64,000 nucleotides of DNA from Piscicola geometra (lineage: Eukaryota > Annelida > Clitellata > Hirudinida > Piscicolidae), in the NCBI GenBank assembly GCA_943735955.1, contig OX030960.1:7499861-7563860 (forward strand). Reading direction: 5' to 3'. Position numbers and translations under genes: made by a program. Positions 45,723-64,000 of this stretch are shown piece after piece. Under the pieces are notes generated by a model. The model saw only the letters and a list, made by a program, of their open reading frames with translations. It made no database searches and was not told the DNA's origin. How positions within the stretch are numbered: the stretch's first letter is position 1; the number at the start of each line of letters is the position of its first letter.

Positions 45723-46175
45723 CTTTTCCATCTTACCATTTGACTTTCCAACACCAACTTTTATCACCACACCCTCTCCGACATCTCATTTTATTTCCAT
45801 TCTCTAGGAATCACTTTTCCACAACGTGAATACCACCAAAAAAATACTTAATACTTCAGAAAACTTATTGACAATTCCATTATCTGAGTCCCATATGTCC
45901 CACTACGTCTTGCTAGCCCTCTGCCGTTAAATTATTCATTAAATGTATATTAAAGTCGCTAAGACTCAATAGATGGCGTTACATAAAGAAAATCATCTGG
46001 TATTCTTAAATCTTGTCAGCATTACAACCTGCTTGATATGTAAAACTATAACTAACCCTGTAACCTAACAACTGATTGCTTGTCGAAAATATACATTGTA
46101 TATTAATCTAATTTACTTGTGAGGTAAATCTAAGCAGTCAATGTTTGCTGTGTCTGTAACGACTGAACGTTTGTC

Positions 46176-46181
46176 AATAAA
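46176..46181 (+). terminator. Poly(A) signal of the SUEL-domain gene
   Basis: AATAAA about 455 bases after the stop codon. Confidence 0.5.
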
Positions 46182-48169
46182 AACCAGAAATGCACCAACC
46201 ACATCTCGGATTTCAATGATTTGCAATTTTTGAAATACAATAAAATAAAATACAATGCAATAAGTCAAATAAAATAAAATAAAATAAAATGAAAGGCAAT
46301 ATAGGAAAATACAACAAAATAATTATACTAATACACACAGTGAAGTGGAATATAAAAATAAACACAATGAAGTGGAATATAAAAATACAATGCAATAAAA
46401 CAACCGTTTTTAGTTGACTTGAACATTAAAAAAGTTATGCAAGATTGAAAAAAATGTTTTAAAAAATACAATCAAAAATAAACCATAAAAAAGAAACAGT
46501 TGATATAAAATACCGCGATAGATATTTTTAATTTCTCGGCGTGATGAAACTTTTAATAAGTTTTTGAGAAGTATTTGCTCAAAGGGGAAGGAAGTGAAAG
46601 AAAGAAAGAGAGGGTAAGTTTTAAATATTAAATTCAATTTATTATATTAAATTCATATACAAAATTAAAAAGTACTTAACGCTTAAGTGTTTTGCTCAGC
46701 ACCGCAAACACATATAAAGTTACCATCGAAATAAATAAATACTTTTTTTTAATAAACAAAAACATAAGTAAAATTAACATTTAAATGCACAGAAACATGT
46801 ATGAATATTAAAAACTATTTTTTTAAACAATAAAAAATTAATAATAATAATAATTTAGAATAAGAATAAGGCAAATAAGAAGAGAAGGGGAGATATAATT
46901 GGTTCTTGACTTCAAAGGGCCTTTGTAGTCACCGACAGACATTAAACTGTTGACAACACTCTTCAACAACCTCATAATCATAACTTTACAGCAACAATAG
47001 AATAACAATAACTCACTACTACTACTACTCCTACTACCGATAGCAATACAATTAAATATTAATTTCTTAAACGTCAAATCATTATAGAATATGTCATAAT
47101 TTCTATTGAAACTGGTGATTTTTCCCATCAATTAAAAACCTATTTTTGAACGAAAAAATGGAAGAAACTTGACGTGCCTGGGTGGGCAGATAATGGAGGT
47201 TTGAATGTGTGAGGGAAGAAAAATTATGAAGTCGTTGAAAAGTGGTGAAAGAAATTATGGTGGAGGTTAGTGGATGCTGGCGGAGATTGGTGGAGGAGGG
47301 TGGAAAAGTGCGCTGTTAACCAACCATGTTGTTGCTCCGCTAATCAAACCTTATCAATCCTTGCAAAAATCTGCACACATACTAAAGAAAGAAAAAAACC
47401 GAAACAAAAACAATAATAAAAAAATAAAAACATAAACGAAACATTTAAAAAACATAAAAACTCGTGTATAAAGTTTAAGGCCTTCACAAAGTTCGAATCA
47501 TGCCTTCATTATCACTCGTTAAAGTTATGCATATCTCATCTCAAAACTTACCGCTCACTCACATAAACAAACACTCACACATAAACAAACACATAAAAAC
47601 ACACAAACACCTTTCTATACGCATGCATGTATGTATGTATGCATGTATGTATGTATGTAAAGAAGGGATTAAATCTGGCGCTTATATAAAGGGGTGTTTG
47701 GGAAACTACTTAGAGCATCTTACATTCAATATCCAAGTTTCTGTGTAGTTTATACTTTATGCCAGAGTTTTTCTTTGAAGTTTATGCCTGAATGCTTAAT
47801 AGTTAGAGAAAAGAATGCTTTTTTGTTTGTAAAAGTTAGAGGAGATTCGGTTTGTGAAGTTTGTGTGAGACGTTAGTTCAAAGTTCACTGTTCTAAAGCG
47901 TTTGCTTGGTTGTTGCCCATCTTGGAGTTTGATGAACTATTAATGGTTCCTTAGTGATAATTGGACTATTTTGCATCTAATTTTTGTATTTTTTACAAAA
48001 AAGAGAGTCTGCAGCAACAACAGCAATTAAAATAACTACAGCAACCGTAAAACCAAGAGCAACTAAAACAGAATCAAATTTTGAAACGAGTATAAAAGTC
48101 AAAAGAAAAAATCTAAAGGTAAAAACATGTTGTTTTTGTCATTGCATTCATCGAGCACACATCCACATA

Positions 48170-48172
48170 TTC

Positions 48173-48248
<76 letters not shown>

Positions 48249-48348
48249 GCACGCACACACACACACAAACACACACATACACACACGCACGCACACACAC
48301 ACACACACAAACACACACATACACACACACAAACATACACACACACAC
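48170..48348 (+). repeat. (CA)n microsatellite with AAAC interruptions
   Basis: CA runs regularly interrupted by CAAACA and CGCACG, giving a higher-order pattern of about 56-60 bp. Confidence 0.95.
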
Positions 48349-48464
48349 CTCAAGCCTATTTTTTCAATTTACAAAAATGCAAGGTGAGCGCTAACAAAGA
48401 ATGCATGAAGGATAGAGGGGTTGAAGGATGGATGGATGCCTGATGAGTGATTGAAGAGGGGGTA

Positions 48465-48650
48465 TTGAAAGATGGAGGAATGAAAGATGGAGGAATGGAA
48501 GATGGAGGAATGGAAGATGGAGGAATGAAAGATGGAGGAATGAAAAATGGAGGAATGAAAAATGGAGGAATGAAAGATGGAGGAATGAAAGATGAAGGGA
48601 TAAAGGATGGAGGAATAAAAAGTGGAAGAATGAAGAATGGAGGGAAGAAA
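48465..48650 (+). repeat. 15-bp minisatellite
   Basis: About twelve copies of GATGGAGGAATGAAA with point variants. Confidence 0.93.
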
Positions 48651-49280
48651 GATGGGTTGGTTGAAGGAGGAATAAGTTGAGGGATCTGCTGACATATTCA
48701 TTCTGGTGAAATCTATAAGTATTTTCTAATATTTTTAATCATATGTGAGAAAAAAACGAAAAATATAATTGAAGGGAATCTTTCCCATGGTTAATCAATC
48801 ACTTAAAAATAAAAAATTCTTTGTAACACACCTACCTTAGAATTATCTTGTTAGAGTGCGAAAAATTAGTTTGAAAAAAAAACTGCCAGTAAGCTAGAAA
48901 AAAAACGTTGTGAAGTGTCTAGAAAAAAAATGCTAGAAAAAAATATTAATAAAATAAGTTGGTATCGAGTCTGAAACGATTAAATTGACGCAAAAAACTC
49001 TTGCATTGAAAACCGGATTTGCATGAAAATGATTTTGATTTGAGGATGATTTGAATGAACGGAAAAATAATAAAGGTAAATAATAAAATAATAATATCGA
49101 GTAAAAATAAAGAAGTAATTGATCATTTTGCGAAATGTCAACGTTGAAAAATACTTTAAGTTTTTTCCCATTTCAGCTGTTAATCTATCTTCCCGTTACC
49201 ATCCTCCACTAGGAAGGAGGATGGATGGATGGAAAGAGGGATGAGTGAGTGCTGACGTCACCACAGCATGAGGCACCACC

Positions 49281-58046
<8,766 letters not shown>

Positions 58047-58090
58047 CTCTCTCTTCATAATGGTTGATGCGACTTCTTACAAAAATTGTA

Positions 58091-58096
58091 AATAAA
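58091..58096 (+). terminator. Poly(A) signal of the ZNRF3/RNF43 homolog
   Basis: AATAAA 45 bases after the stop codon. Confidence 0.55.
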
Positions 58097-58192
58097 CACG
58101 ATGACACATACTGGAACACACACTACACACATGTGAAAAACACATAACATGAAACACGTAATATAGAATACACTTTAAAAAAACACACACAC

Positions 58193-58470
<278 letters not shown>

Positions 58471-58947
58471 TAAAGCAAACATAAGCAAAGCCACAAGAAC
58501 ACACAGATACTTTAAAGTTCCTTTGATGGACAATAAAAGGCGAAAGAATCTCTTGTAAAAAGCATGAGAACCATGGATTTGTTGCTTTGCAGACTCGTGC
58601 ATATTAAGGCATACGTCGGTGAATTCCTCTCTGAATTGCTTGTTAAATTCATCGGTGAATGTTTTGGAACAATTCATGGGTGGATCTTTTCTAAATTAAT
58701 CACGAATGCATTTACATAGAGACCATCCCAGAGTGAATTAAGTGTCTGGTGAAGCAGCAGTTCGATGCATGTTTGAGGATTTAGGTTCTCAAACAAATTC
58801 TTGTTTGTCAGTTTGTTTTTGATCCTCTGAGGCCAACAAACCTGAGCCGAGGCACCTAAGCGTCATGAGAATTTGATGAAACGCACGCTTGCAACACGAA
58901 AAACAAACAGACGAACAATATGAACAATGTTCATGTTCATCAAACAT

Positions 58948-59138
58948 ACATACAATGTACATACATACATACATACATACATACATACATACATACATAC
59001 ATACATACATACATACATACATACATACATACATACATACATAAATACATACATACATACATACATACATACATAAATACATACATAAATACATACATAC
59101 ATACAAACATACAATGTATGTTACATACATACATACAT
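58948..59138 (+). repeat. (CATA)n microsatellite bounded by ACAATGTA motifs
   Basis: About 35 CATA units with AAATA variants. CATACAATGTACATAC stands at the left edge and ACATACAATGTATGTTAC (59107-59124) near the right edge; the latter occurs exactly in the array at 33220-33460. Confidence 0.95.
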
Positions 59139-59821
59139 CTAAGCAGACGCCGATTCGTTAAAACGCAATGAAGAGGTGCGGAGTTTCTACATTCCAGGCA
59201 TTAAACAAGCCTTGCATCTCTCCAATTATCCACACCCTCCTTCAGCCTCTTTTTTTATAGCAAAGATTTTCTACAAAAGTATTTTTCAAGTTTCATCTTC
59301 AAGAAAAAGTATTTCAAACTCATGAAAGATTTTTCTGTTTTTTTATGCAAAACAAAAAAATTGCACGTTTTTATTTTAAAAAAAAGCTCACAAAACTTCA
59401 TACAGTTTGCAATGCGTTTAAAAATTCATATTAAATTTTGTCCTAACAGTTTTCCAGGTTCGAATTATAAAGAGGAAAAAATTTGATGAATACATTTGAA
59501 AAAGAAAAAACAAACAAACAAATCAACCGAAAAGAACAGTACTAAGTTAATTATTGTAATGGAAAGTTATACTTTTGAGTTAATTTGACGATCTCTGATT
59601 CCAAAGTTATTTTTTCATTGAAAATATCCAAGTTTCACAATTATTTTAAATGATAAGCTTTAAAATAATTTAAGCCAGCAAGTCCTTTTTTATTGATTAC
59701 ACCACCCTCTTTACCCACCTTAATAACCTCTTCACCAACCCTACCTCCATCTCAAACTCCACACCAGTGAACCTAAATCAACTCCACCACACTATGCTAC
59801 AGTGTGCCATCTTCCATGGCA

Positions 59822-64000
<4,179 letters not shown>

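Larger units (their letters stand above)
45723..49280. other. 3' UTR and intergenic DNA
   Basis: A poly(A) signal lies at 46176-46181. The rest is AT-rich DNA with AATAAAATAAA-type runs at 46236-46330, a CA block at 48170-48348 and a 15-bp minisatellite at 48465-48650. No gene was recognised. The last 100 bases before 49281 may contain the leader of the next gene, but no core promoter motif is clear. Confidence 0.5.

Noticed and set aside
58931..59138. CATA array considered as a telomere- or centromere-type repeat
   Set aside because: A common tetranucleotide microsatellite of less than 200 bp with no telomeric units.

Overview
This window is animal nuclear DNA. Every gene recognised is a spliced metazoan gene with GT-AG introns, protein motifs match animal families, and one tRNA carries a canonical intron. 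The DNA is AT-rich and crowded with microsatellites (CA, CAT, CTA, CCAT, CATA) and minisatellites. Asn, Gln, Ser and Asp runs inside proteins follow from the same repeats. A spiralian or other invertebrate (for example an annelid such as a leech) is a guess; nothing seen fixes the species.

Layout. 1-1.0 kb: last two exons of PEX13 (+), the SH3-bearing peroxisomal import protein. 1.4 kb: intron-containing tRNA-Ile(UAU) (-). 1.7-7.2 kb: complete ten-exon MLH3 (+), a MutL mismatch-repair/meiotic endonuclease. 9.07-10.66 kb: a decayed hAT DNA transposon with a perfect 8-bp target-site duplication. 15.4-18.0 kb: TATA/CCAAT promoter and a two-exon gene for an unrecognised 622-residue Asn/Gln-rich protein (+). 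22.5-25.7 kb: eleven-exon FAM76 (+). 26.6-28.4 kb: four-exon OXSM (-), the type II (mitochondrial) ketoacyl-ACP synthase. 28.7-29.45 kb: a small five-exon gene (-) resembling BLOC1S6/pallidin. 29.5-40.2 kb: long gene-poor tract of tandem repeats. 40.2-45.7 kb: a single-pass membrane protein (+) with SUEL lectin, CUB-like and Sushi-like domains; its first exon is not located with certainty. 49.3-58.0 kb: eight-exon ZNRF3/RNF43 homolog (+), a PA-TM-RING E3 ligase of Wnt receptor control. 59.8-64.0 kb: 3' half of a LONRF homolog (-), running off the right edge.

The genes do not form one pathway; this is an ordinary animal gene neighbourhood. The most unusual features are structural. Many introns have G-rich repeats at the 5' splice site and CA/CAT/CCAT or C-rich repeats at the 3' splice site. 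A fold-back repeat family with about 60-bp related arms occurs at three places. The protein-level oddities are a changed ATPase motif in MLH3, an OXSM without a visible presequence and an unusual SUEL-CUB-Sushi architecture. All exon models below were built by eye from reading-frame phase and family similarity; each multi-exon model adds up to a whole number of codons.
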